Part shown: positions 7,313 through 14,025 of the stretch, piece after piece
How positions within the stretch are numbered: position 1 is the stretch's first letter
Layout of the letters: every line of letters starts with the position of its first letter
Source of the DNA: Fen731 sp964481885
GTDB lineage: Bacteria > Actinomycetota > Humimicrobiia > Humimicrobiales > Humimicrobiaceae
Direction: 5' to 3'
Length of the DNA stretch: 17,312 bases
Assembly: GCA_964481885.1 (NCBI GenBank)
Contig: CAYZUS010000039.1
Span: forward strand, 1-17,312
The notes under the pieces: generated by a model
Database searches by the model: none
What the model was told of the DNA's origin: nothing
What the model saw: only the letters and a program-made list of their open reading frames with translations
Program-made: the position numbers and the translations under genes

Positions 7313-8608
7313 CTATATGCAAAACACGGAATATACAGGTACGCTTTTAATATCGTTTTCAAATCCGAAGTTTTTTGTTGATATCCTGATTGCATAATCA
7401 GGTTTATACTTTTGTATGTAAACAGACAAGCTGCGTGACTGCGTATTTTTTCCGGCCTTTACCTCAACAGGTATAACCATGTCATCTTTTTGTATTACAA
7501 AATCTACCTCAGCAGTGTTATCTGATTGCCAGTAATAGAGTGGGTACCCGTTTGTCGCAAGTGCTACTGCCACATAATTTTCTGCAATTGCGCCAATAAA
7601 AGTATTGTCGATTTCAAGATTTGATAAAATAGTGCTGTGCGCCATGCCTGATTTCATTGTCAGCATTCCTGCATCACCCATGTATAGTTTGAAGCTGCTC
7701 ATATCCGAGTAAACTGCAATCGGCATTGTGCCCTGAGTTATTTTCTGGCATTTCTGTACAACTCCTGCAAAATTGAGCCATTCGATTGCTGAGCCAAAAA
7801 TGCCTGCATTACCGCCTTTTTGAACAACTTTATACTGGAATTTTTTATTATCCTTTGCAAGCTGGCCCGGTATGGAATTGTAACATGCCCTTATTTTTAC
7901 ACTCTCCGAATTGCTTGCATATTTTGCCATATCAGCAATGTAATTGTTCAGTATCTCATTTTGCATTTCTACAATATTAATAAGTTTGCCCGTATTGGCA
8001 TATTCCCGGACTACCTTTGGCATGCCTCCTATAATAAGGTATAGTTTATATAATTCCAAAAGCTGGCTATGCAAGGCCTGCGGCATTTTAACATTATTTT
8101 CATAACAGTTTCGAATTTCTGCGCATATCCTGTCACGATTAATTGCCCACAAAAACTCCTCAAAGTCCATTGGGAAAAGCGCCAAGCTTTCTACTTTTCC
8201 TACGGGAAAAGAATGTTTTTCACGGTTAATGGCAACACCTAAAAGAGACCCGGCCGCGATAATATGATACTGCGGCGTTTGCTCACAGAAGTATTTTAGT
8301 GAAGTCAGTGCTCCTTGGCAGGTTTGTATTTCATCAAATACAAGTAATGTTTCACCGGGAAAAATTTCTCCATTATAGCTGCTTTCAAGGTATCGGATGA
8401 TCCGTAGTGGAGCTATGTCTTCTTCAAAAAATGAAGCTACCCTTTGGTCAGTTTCCAGATTGACGTAAATTACATTTTTATAATATTTTTCCCCGAATTC
8501 TTTAATAATATACGTTTTTCCAGCTTGCCGCACACCATGAATGATAAGGGGCTGTTTGTCTGCTCTGCCTTTCCATTTTAGAAGAGCTTCCATTACTTTT
8601 CTTTTCAT
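7313..8608 (-). CDS. AAA ATPase with DUF4143 C-terminal domain (AAA_14 family)
   Basis: Counting from ATG at 8608 the product has 431 residues. Residues 1-150 are an AAA domain with Walker A GVRQAGKT (about 25-32), Walker B TLLVFDEIQ (Asp92, Glu93), and a sensor-like IIAAGSLLGV. The C-terminal part is DUF4143, ending in AEVDFVIQKDDMVIPVEVKAG, a PD-(D/E)XK nuclease-like signature. These proteins are widespread in anaerobes, often in several copies per genome. Their role is unproven; links to defence or to toxin-like behaviour have been suggested for relatives. The frame also allows ATG at 8620 and TTG at 8629. I prefer 8608 because MKRKVMEALLKWK matches the usual N-terminus and AAGGGA lies 12 nt upstream. 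Neighbours give no functional hint. Confidence 0.85.
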   Translation of the reverse strand: MKRKVMEALLKWKGRADKQPLIIHGVRQAGKTYIIKEFGEKYYKNVIYVNLETDQRVASFFEEDIAPLRIIRYLESSYNGEIFPGETLLVFDEIQTCQGALTSLKYFCEQTPQYHIIAAGSLLGVAINREKHSFPVGKVESLALFPMDFEEFLWAINRDRICAEIRNCYENNVKMPQALHSQLLELYKLYLIIGGMPKVVREYANTGKLINIVEMQNEILNNYIADMAKYASNSESVKIRACYNSIPGQLAKDNKKFQYKVVQKGGNAGIFGSAIEWLNFAGVVQKCQKITQGTMPIAVYSDMSSFKLYMGDAGMLTMKSGMAHSTILSNLEIDNTFIGAIAENYVAVALATNGYPLYYWQSDNTAEVDFVIQKDDMVIPVEVKAGKNTQSRSLSVYIQKYKPDYAIRISTKNFGFENDIKSVPVYSVFCI

Positions 8609-8691
8609 ATCTATAACCATTCCCTTCAAGGCACCAAATGCGCAAAATAATGATGAAAAATATTTCTTTTATGACATATCACACACTTTAG

Positions 8692-8720
8692 ATTTTGGCA
8701 CTAATTATTTATTAAGTCAA
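8692..8720 (-). promoter_or_regulatory. Possible promoter of the AAA ATPase gene
   Basis: On the minus strand TTGACT (8720-8715) and CAAAAT (8697-8692) are 17 nt apart and about 84 nt before the preferred ATG. The -10 matches only four of six bases. Confidence 0.3.
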
Positions 8721-9031
8721 TATTAATATAAAATTATCATATTTTCCATACTTAAAGTTATGTTTGAGCTAAAGATAGTGTAGTTGCGTTGAGTAAAATA
8801 GCGTAAGTGGTTAATTCTGAAGGGTAAATAATGAGGATGCCAATTATCAAAAATAAACGCATTGGAAATCTATCTAAGAATAGAAAATGGGTATAACTAT
8901 GGGTTAGAGTTTACTATTTTTTAAGTTAAGTGGGGTACTTTTCGACTGAAATATGGGGGAATTTTCAATTGTAAAAAACACAGGGAGAACTGAGCCACTG
9001 GCCATAGCCGATGTTTATACCTGTTTTTCAC

Positions 9032-9069
9032 AATAAAAAAACAACCCGCTAATGAGTTGTTTTTTTATT
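9032..9069 (+). terminator. Strong orphan hairpin terminator
   Basis: The arms AATAAAAAAACAAC (9032-9045) and GTTGTTTTTTTATT (9056-9069) pair perfectly over 14 bp around a 10-nt loop. The A-rich and T-rich arms make it a possible bidirectional intrinsic terminator. No plus-strand gene is visible within almost 2 kb upstream. Confidence 0.7.
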
Positions 9070-9079
9070 AGAGTGCCCG

Positions 9080-9101
9080 GTTGAATAATAAATTATTCAA
9101 C
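9080..9101. repeat. Perfect 10-bp palindrome next to terminator
   Basis: GTTGAATAAT (9080-9089) and ATTATTCAAC (9092-9101) are perfect complements with only AA between them, so this is better read as a protein-binding palindrome or cruciform than as a terminator. No T-run follows. Confidence 0.55.
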
Positions 9102-9217
9102 ACGTTTAGTATATGACAATTAGTTAGCCTATGTCAACTATTTTATACAAAATTATTTATTATACTATTTATTAATATAAATTTTTAATATACTATATTT
9201 ATATAAAACTAATACAA

Positions 9218-9223
9218 TATAAT
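9218..9223 (+). promoter_or_regulatory. Possible -10 box of the tRNA gene
   Basis: TATAAT lies 10 nt before the first tRNA base, with TACAAT (9213-9218) as an overlapping alternative. No good -35 box is visible in the AT-rich sequence upstream. Confidence 0.3.
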
Positions 9224-9232
9224 AACATTGGT

Positions 9233-9320
9233 GGCGGCATGATGGAATTGGCATACATACCTGGTTGACAGTCAGGTGGGCTTTAGAGTGCCCGTGTGGG
9301 TTCAATCCCCACTGCCGCCA
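9233..9320 (+). tRNA. Class II tRNA, leucine-type body with anticodon GAC
   Basis: The acceptor arm GGCGGCA (9233-9239) pairs with TGCCGCC (9313-9319), with discriminator A at 9320. The D arm is ATG-GAATTGGCATA-CAT. The anticodon arm is CCTGG-TTGACAG-TCAGG, with anticodon GAC at 9267-9269 (one G-T pair). A long variable arm GGGC-TTTAGAGT-GCCC and T arm GTGGG-TTCAATC-CCCAC follow. The long variable arm, GGAATTGGCA D-loop and A73 are leucine-tRNA traits, yet GAC would read the valine codon GUC. CCA is not encoded (CCC follows), so a CCA-adding enzyme would be needed. The acceptor pairing can extend three more base pairs into leader and trailer (9230-9232 with 9320-9322). A folding program would call Val by anticodon; I consider the isotype uncertain. 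Confidence 0.75.
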
Positions 9321-9426
9321 CCCTCCGAGTGTTATTATAGTCAGGATATTTTATCTGTTATCAAGCCAAATATAGTTTTAAAAGAACCTGTAAATAATTT
9401 TATTAAACACCCATTCTATTTCAACT

Positions 9427-10704
9427 CTATTTTATCACCGGAATGACATAAGGACCCTCGCCAATCACGCTGATGGTTGCATCTTCCCCGAATCTTTCCA
9501 ACCCGATTCTTATGCCTTCTTCTATACTCCTTACAAGCTTTAGCGTGCTGTGCGGTATCTTAAATGCACTTGCAAGAAGGCATCCGCTGTACAGGTAAAT
9601 GTCAGCCTTCTTTATGGCCCTGACAAGCTCCTCGAATTCCCACTGATCTATTTTAAAGTAATCTTTATTTTTTATCTTTTGCATAAACTTGTCGACATCT
9701 TCTTCCTCCTGGACTATTTCGACAAATTCCCGGCTTCCTATCTCTTCGGTACACTCAGCTGCACACACAATCATACCGCCCTGTTTTACTGCAGGCATTG
9801 CCCCTACCATTCCTTTTACCGCCTGGTAAAGTGTCGCGTCCAACGGGAGGCCTCCGCCGCTTGTAATGACTATGTCGGCCTCTTTTTTTATCTCACAGAT
9901 ACTTGCTTCGAGGCAGAATTTGGCACCCTTATAGAAAGCCTGCTCCAAATCCCCGCAGAATACCCCAGTGACTTCCTTGTGTTTGTTTATGGTGACATTG
10001 ACAATAAAATCAACCCCTGCCCTTTTAGCTATTTCAGTAGATTCTTCATGGAAAGGGTTTCCTTCAAGAACCCCAAAGGCCGCCTTTGGTGATTCAAGTA
10101 TTTCAGGACCGTGGAAATGCTTAAACATATCCATGTAGCTGATTCCAGGACAAATGGCCTTTCTGCCGCCTGAAAAACCTGCCATAAAATGCGGCTCAAT
10201 AAGGCCGGTAAGTATTTTGAAATCAGCTTCAACAAAGGTTTTATTTATAATAATTGGAGTGCCGCGGCCGGTTTTTCCGATATCAACACAGCTTTGGCGA
10301 TCTCTTGCATTATGGTTTATTATTCTGTAAGTGGCTGCTATCCTCTCGCCTACGAGACCTTGCAGCTCTTTTCCAAGATTGGGCCTGTGCAGCCCGGTTG
10401 CAACCAGAATTGTAATTTCATCTTTATTGATGCCACAGCTCTCGATTTCTGCAAGAAGTGTCTCAAGTATCAGCTGCGTGGGAACGGCACGGGTGGAATC
10501 AGATATTACTATACAGATATTTTTTTTGCCCTTTATTTTTTCTGAAAGCGAAACGCTCCCGACAGGGTTTTTAAGTCCGTCAAGTATCGCGCTTTCTGGC
10601 TGGGCAACTGCTTTCATATGCATGCTTGAAATCACATGCAGCAAATTTCTGTCGGGAATTTCAACCTTTACTTTTTCGTTTCCGTAATCCAATTCTGCAA
10701 ACAT
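9427..10704 (-). CDS. larA: LarA-family nickel-dependent lactate racemase
   Basis: The 425-residue product has the LarA pattern: SDSTRAVPT (69-77), ATGLHRP with His106, and EPHFMAGFSGGRKAICPGI with His172 and Lys182. A histidine pair in FKHFHGP follows, with His198 the likely fourth key residue. In the well-studied Lactobacillus enzyme the matching His, His, Lys, His positions hold the nickel-pincer nucleotide and do the catalysis, so the active site is intact here. It would interconvert L- and D-lactate or a related 2-hydroxyacid; the LarA superfamily has several substrates. The cofactor genes larB, larC and larE are not in this window. ATG is preceded by GGAG at good spacing. The gene lies after the microcompartment operon terminator as a separate unit. 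It would link lactate from that operon with the D-lactate-type dehydrogenase encoded further left. Confidence 0.88.
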   Translation of the reverse strand: MFAELDYGNEKVKVEIPDRNLLHVISSMHMKAVAQPESAILDGLKNPVGSVSLSEKIKGKKNICIVISDSTRAVPTQLILETLLAEIESCGINKDEITILVATGLHRPNLGKELQGLVGERIAATYRIINHNARDRQSCVDIGKTGRGTPIIINKTFVEADFKILTGLIEPHFMAGFSGGRKAICPGISYMDMFKHFHGPEILESPKAAFGVLEGNPFHEESTEIAKRAGVDFIVNVTINKHKEVTGVFCGDLEQAFYKGAKFCLEASICEIKKEADIVITSGGGLPLDATLYQAVKGMVGAMPAVKQGGMIVCAAECTEEIGSREFVEIVQEEEDVDKFMQKIKNKDYFKIDQWEFEELVRAIKKADIYLYSGCLLASAFKIPHSTLKLVRSIEEGIRIGLERFGEDATISVIGEGPYVIPVIK

Positions 10705-10920
10705 TTTTTTCTCCGGTATTTAATAAAATTAACAAAATTCTCTGTGAATATTAAAAAATAATAATAACAAAATTAAGTATAAAATACATTTTTTTTGCAA
10801 GTATTAAAATAAAAGGCAGTGAAATATTTTTTATGAAAACAGGTTAAAAAGCATTAAAAAGTAAGACTTCAAAAAAATCTTTCTATCCAAAAACGTAATC
10901 AGAACAGCACCCGTGTAACC
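10705..10920. other. AT-rich leader/promoter region of larA; no gene
   Basis: About 215 bp of extremely AT-rich sequence between larA and the operon terminator. I see no coding frame. It should contain the larA promoter, but the TTGCAA and TATACT elements visible on the minus strand are only 13 nt apart, so I do not assign one. Confidence 0.4.
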
Positions 10921-10954
10921 AAAAATCTTCAAACAATTATGCTCGAAGATTTTT
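10921..10954 (-). terminator. Intrinsic terminator at end of the BMC operon
   Basis: AAAAATCTTC (10921-10930) and GAAGATTTTT (10945-10954) form a perfect 10-bp stem with a 14-nt loop. Read on the minus strand it ends in a T-run, and it lies between the last BMC gene and larA. The plus-strand reading also has a T-run, so it may work both ways. Confidence 0.6.
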
Positions 10955-10979
10955 TATTATGTGCCACAACAATATGCCA

Positions 10980-11150
10980 CAATATATTTTTTTGCTCAAC
11001 TCGCCAAATCAGCTGGCAGTTCATCTGCAACACAGCTTTTGAAATTTCCGGGTGAATCTATACCGCAATATATTTTTTTGCTCAACTCGCCAATTCAATT
11101 ATCAGTTCGTTATCCACACCGCTTTTTGAATTGTCCGGATTTATCTACAG
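10980..11150. repeat. Two-copy ~86-bp degenerate tandem repeat with a 28-bp exact core
   Basis: Positions 10980-11007 and 11066-11093 are identical over 28 bp (starting CAATATATTTTTTTGC and ending CTCGCCAA), 86 bp apart. The sequence after each core is still similar (CAGTTC, then CACA-CGCTTTT, then TTCCGG or GTCCGG, then ATCTA). The pair lies between the stop of the second BMC-T gene and the operon terminator, so it is transcribed as the 3' end of the operon. Confidence 0.9.
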
Positions 11151-11693
11151 TATGGCCCTGTACAGATCCTCGTGGGGTGCAGCAATAATCTCATAATCTA
11201 CAAGAAATCCTTTTTCCTGAGGATACTGTATCCCGGCTTTTATTGATTCTGTAACATCAGACAGAGCACCGTTTATAACGCAGATGCTCTTGCCTCCGAT
11301 TGCTCTTGCAATCCTTACCTCAACAATATCTATGTCGGTTGCTTTGACTGCAGCATCTGCTGCCCACACAATGGAAGGTGCGGTAAGTGTTTCAATTACA
11401 CCTATTGACTGTGGCCGCCTTATCTCTGAGGTGCCGGTAAGCCCGGAAAAAATCTGCTGATAAACATTGGGAATCACAACGCAATCTATTATAAAGTCTT
11501 TGGATTCGCTTTCAATTACAGCTATGGAATTATTTACAGCACTAACCGTCCCGGCAAAAATTATATAATATTTCCCGGGACATATGGTCTTTGCATCAAT
11601 GATCTTTACCTGCGAAGCTTTGACAATAATGTCAATTGCATTAATGCCTACAGCAATGCTCCTAAACTCAACAACTCCAATGGATCTTTCCAC
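11145..11693 (-). CDS. BMC-T shell protein, PduT-like with Fe-S cysteine
   Basis: This 182-residue tandem BMC-domain protein forms trimeric pseudohexagonal shell tiles. Domain 1 runs from about 3 to 90 and domain 2 from about 95 to 180. Cys38 in the loop DAKTICPGKYY matches the pore cysteine of PduT (KTICPGK, same number), where three subunits hold a central [4Fe-4S] cluster. The C-terminal half keeps the PduT-like IARAIGGKSICVI and IAAPHEDLYRAIL. It is the last gene of the operon, 59 nt after the tailed BMC-H. The start is GTG, with AGAAGG close upstream, and gives an N-terminus aligned with the other BMC-T. The probable role is to pass electrons or a cluster through the shell; this is inferred from PduT. 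Confidence 0.92.
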   Translation of the reverse strand: MERSIGVVEFRSIAVGINAIDIIVKASQVKIIDAKTICPGKYYIIFAGTVSAVNNSIAVIESESKDFIIDCVVIPNVYQQIFSGLTGTSEIRRPQSIGVIETLTAPSIVWAADAAVKATDIDIVEVRIARAIGGKSICVINGALSDVTESIKAGIQYPQEKGFLVDYEIIAAPHEDLYRAIL

Positions 11694-11752
11694 TGTACCT
11701 TCTCTTGTGTATTAAAGTAAATAAATTGAAATAATCTCGTATTATCTAGTTA

Positions 11753-12094
11753 TTATTCAGCTTTTGGCTTTGCGATAACTGCTTTGTTTATTCTTGGGAT
11801 CTGTCCGCTTCCTGATCTTACCATTCTGCCTGAAATAACTTTATCAACTTCAGAATGAGGCCTTGGAATAACATGGACGCTTACGATTTCGCCAATTCTT
11901 TTGCCTGCTGCAGCGCCGGCGTCAACTGCCGCTTTAACGGCACCCACGTCGCCTCTTACTGTCATGGTTACAAGGCCGCTTCCGGCGTATTCCTTTGAAA
12001 TAAGCTTTACATTTGCTGCCTTTACCATTGCGTCTGCTGCTTCAATAGCTGCTACAAGTCCTTTAGTCTCAATCATTCCCATTGCTTCTTCCAT
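11753..12094 (-). CDS. BMC-H shell protein with C-terminal tail (PduA/PduJ-like)
   Basis: The 113-residue product is a single BMC domain very close to PduA: MGMIETKGLVAAIEAADAMVKAANV, then the pore loop EYAGSGLVTMTVRGDVGAVKAAVDAGAAA, then VHVIPRPH. Lys25 and Arg78 are the usual hexamer-edge residues. Its pore reads A-G-S-G (37-40), keeping the PduA pore serine. After residue 88 it carries a basic tail of about 25 residues (SGRMVRSGSGQIPRINKAVIAKPKAE overall) that canonical PduA lacks. The tail may line the concave or convex face or bind cargo. It forms hexameric facet tiles with the second BMC-H encoded upstream. ATG with AGGAG in front. Function is certain at the family level. Confidence 0.95.
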   Translation of the reverse strand: MEEAMGMIETKGLVAAIEAADAMVKAANVKLISKEYAGSGLVTMTVRGDVGAVKAAVDAGAAAGKRIGEIVSVHVIPRPHSEVDKVISGRMVRSGSGQIPRINKAVIAKPKAE

Positions 12095-12181
12095 CAGATA
12101 TCTCCTTTCGGGTTTACAAACTCTTTAAAATAAAAATAATATTAATAAATAAAAACCATCAATAGCAAAACTCTGTCCACA

Positions 12182-12260
12182 CGATTTGCCGGTAAATTTT
12201 GCCGGATCACTTTTTTGCCTGCACTTAACCCGGACATTTTACCTGTAAATTTTATCCGGC
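12182..12260. repeat. Structured intergenic spacer with CCGG-flanked repeats
   Basis: Two units at about 12182-12207 and 12235-12260 share the pattern TTT-CC-GTAAATTTT with CCGG after it. The first ends GCCGGAT and the second ATCCGGC, so the ends can also pair as a 7-bp stem. This lies in the 170-nt spacer between the aldehyde dehydrogenase stop and the BMC-H start and may be an mRNA processing or stability element. Confidence 0.4.
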
Positions 12261-12264
12261 TTTG

Positions 12265-13695
12265 TTACTTGACGAAATTCATCCCGCCGTTTACAACAAG
12301 CCTTCTCTCTCTTACAAAGGTTCTTGGTGTTGTAACTCCCTCACCGGTAGCGCCGGCAATTGTCCAGGTTGTGCCGCCCTTGTATGCTTCAGCTGCAAGA
12401 GACTGGCTCGCCCCGTTTACAATTGTAAAAGTCGTATTAATCGCCTGGGCAAACTTCGTGATCCTTTCAATATTGTTTGAATGGATAATTGCAGAGTGCT
12501 TGAATCCATGCTCAACTCTTATTGCAACATTAGCGGCCTCTTCAAAGCTGTCAACTACGACTATTGGTAAAACAGGCATGAGCTGCTCGTGCTGTACCAT
12601 CGGGTGGTTTTCAGGTGCGATAAATACTGCAAGCCTGATTGAAGGATCAACTATAATGCCTGCATCCTTTAAAATAACATCGCAGTTTTTACCCATATAG
12701 CTTTTGACTATTTCGCCATCTTTTACAACAATATCTACAACTCTTCTTGCCTGCTCTTCATTTAATACAACAGCATTGCTTCGGCTGAATGCTGAAAGCA
12801 GTCTGTCTATTACATTTTTTGTTGTTACGCAGACTTTTTCTTCATTACATAATATATTATTGTCAAAAGTAGCTCCAAATACTATATCCGCGGCTGCCTT
12901 GTCTATGTCTGCTGTGTCGTCTACTACTACGGGAGGGTTGCCCGGTCCTGCGCCCATCACTCTTTTACCGCTCTTCATTGCAAGCCTTACAACGCCCGGC
13001 CCACCGGTTACGCAGATAAGATCAATATCAGGGCTCTTGAAAACTGCTGCGGCATTCTCCATCTTTGACTGTGTGGCTGCAGTAATCAGGTTTGCGGGTC
13101 CGCCGGCTGATACAATTGCCTTGTGGACAATTTTAAATATCTCAAGAGTAACATTATGAGCGGCCGGATGCGGCATGTATACTACTGCGTTGCCTGCAGA
13201 TATCATGGATATTGTATTATTAATTATTGTAGGTACAGGATTAGTCATCGGCGCAATGGCACCAATAACTCCAAAAGGAGCTCCTTCTATTGTCACAATT
13301 CCTTTTTCATTGGCATAACTGGTGATTTCCAGATATTCCGGACCGGCTGAAAACATTGCTGCAACTTCATTTTTAACTATTTTGTCTGCAACCCTGCCCA
13401 TTTTGGTTTCTTCGACGCACATTTTTGCAAGTCTTTCCTTGTCAGCAAGCGCAGCCTTTCTTATGGCTTCAACAATTGTAAACCTTACGTTCCTTCCAAG
13501 GCTCACGTACTTTTTTTGTGCAATCTTTGCAGCTGCAATGGCGTCTTCAATTTTTTCAAACAACCCATTATTGCCGGAATCTGAAGAACCATAAGAAACC
13601 GGTGAGGTCTTTAAGGAAGATGACCCGGCACTGGCAAATAAATTATTTACCACCTCACGTACTATCTTTTCAACTTGATTATCATCTATCGCCAC
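12265..13695 (-). CDS. CoA-acylating aldehyde dehydrogenase (PduP/EutE-like)
   Basis: This 476-residue enzyme has the layout of BMC acylating aldehyde dehydrogenases. Residues 1-20 form an amphipathic encapsulation helix (VEKIVREVVNNLF) followed by a Ser/Gly linker to about 44. Then come the NAD/CoA-binding domain (APFGVIGAIAPMTNPVPT, 139-155; CVTGGPGVV, 228-236; GAGPGNPPVVVDD, 248-260) and the catalytic Cys283 in NNILCNEEK. The reaction is aldehyde + CoA + NAD+ to acyl-CoA + NADH. Here lactaldehyde is the likely aldehyde because of the aldolase in the same operon; propionaldehyde and acetaldehyde are alternatives. It starts with GTG behind a perfect GGAGGT. The preceding spacer (330 nt) is unusually long for this operon. 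Confidence 0.95.
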   Translation of the reverse strand: MAIDDNQVEKIVREVVNNLFASAGSSSLKTSPVSYGSSDSGNNGLFEKIEDAIAAAKIAQKKYVSLGRNVRFTIVEAIRKAALADKERLAKMCVEETKMGRVADKIVKNEVAAMFSAGPEYLEITSYANEKGIVTIEGAPFGVIGAIAPMTNPVPTIINNTISMISAGNAVVYMPHPAAHNVTLEIFKIVHKAIVSAGGPANLITAATQSKMENAAAVFKSPDIDLICVTGGPGVVRLAMKSGKRVMGAGPGNPPVVVDDTADIDKAAADIVFGATFDNNILCNEEKVCVTTKNVIDRLLSAFSRSNAVVLNEEQARRVVDIVVKDGEIVKSYMGKNCDVILKDAGIIVDPSIRLAVFIAPENHPMVQHEQLMPVLPIVVVDSFEEAANVAIRVEHGFKHSAIIHSNNIERITKFAQAINTTFTIVNGASQSLAAEAYKGGTTWTIAGATGEGVTTPRTFVRERRLVVNGGMNFVK

Positions 13696-14025
13696 AACTT
13701 ACCTCCATTTATATTTCTATATAAAATCTCATAAATACAAAATAACTACAAATCCGGGCCCCTAAAATTCAGGCTCAAAAAATGGCACTTATTTAATTTT
13801 ATAAATTTTTTACTTTTACTTTGTATCTCAAAATACAGCTGAATCATTCTGCCGGCTGTCAATGCATTTATGCACTTGCTACAGCTCTACTGTGACTCTG
13901 GCTGTTATGCCGCCATCCTGACTGCCGTACCAGCTTGCTTTTTATGGCCCTGCCTTCTGTGGCACTCTTTGCCTCTGGCGCCATTATACCTGTGACATGT
14001 CCTGACAACCAAAGCTCTTAAGCTG
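13696..14025. other. 330-bp non-coding spacer inside the BMC operon
   Basis: No gene is visible on either strand between PduL and the aldehyde dehydrogenase. The half next to PduL (about 13840-14025) is clearly richer in G+C than other spacers here and looks like vestigial coding or structured RNA. The half next to the dehydrogenase is AT-rich. On the minus strand TTGACA (13862-13857) with TGTATT (13837-13832, spacer 19) is a weak candidate for an internal promoter driving the dehydrogenase and the last two shell genes. Confidence 0.45.

Larger units (their letters stand above)
8721..9231. other. Non-coding spacer between AAA ATPase and tRNA genes
   Basis: About 500 bp of AT-rich sequence without a convincing gene on either strand. 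It contains the strong hairpin at 9032-9069 and a second palindrome at 9080-9101, then very AT-rich sequence leading into the tRNA gene. The hairpin has no gene in front of it on the plus strand, so this spacer may hold the remains of a lost gene or an unrecognised small RNA (roughly 8850-9069, plus strand). Confidence 0.4.

Noticed and set aside
9233..9320. Selenocysteine tRNA, because of the long variable arm and extended acceptor pairing
   Set aside because: The D stem has only 3 bp, the loop gives GAC not TCA, and the discriminator is A, so it fits a leucine-type body.
9550..10092. 180-residue plus-strand frame opposite larA
   Set aside because: LarA motifs and catalytic residues are intact on the minus strand across this region.
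10820..11140. Insertion sequence or transposase remnant near the tandem repeats
   Set aside because: No transposase-like frame and no inverted terminal repeats; the duplication is a simple direct repeat.
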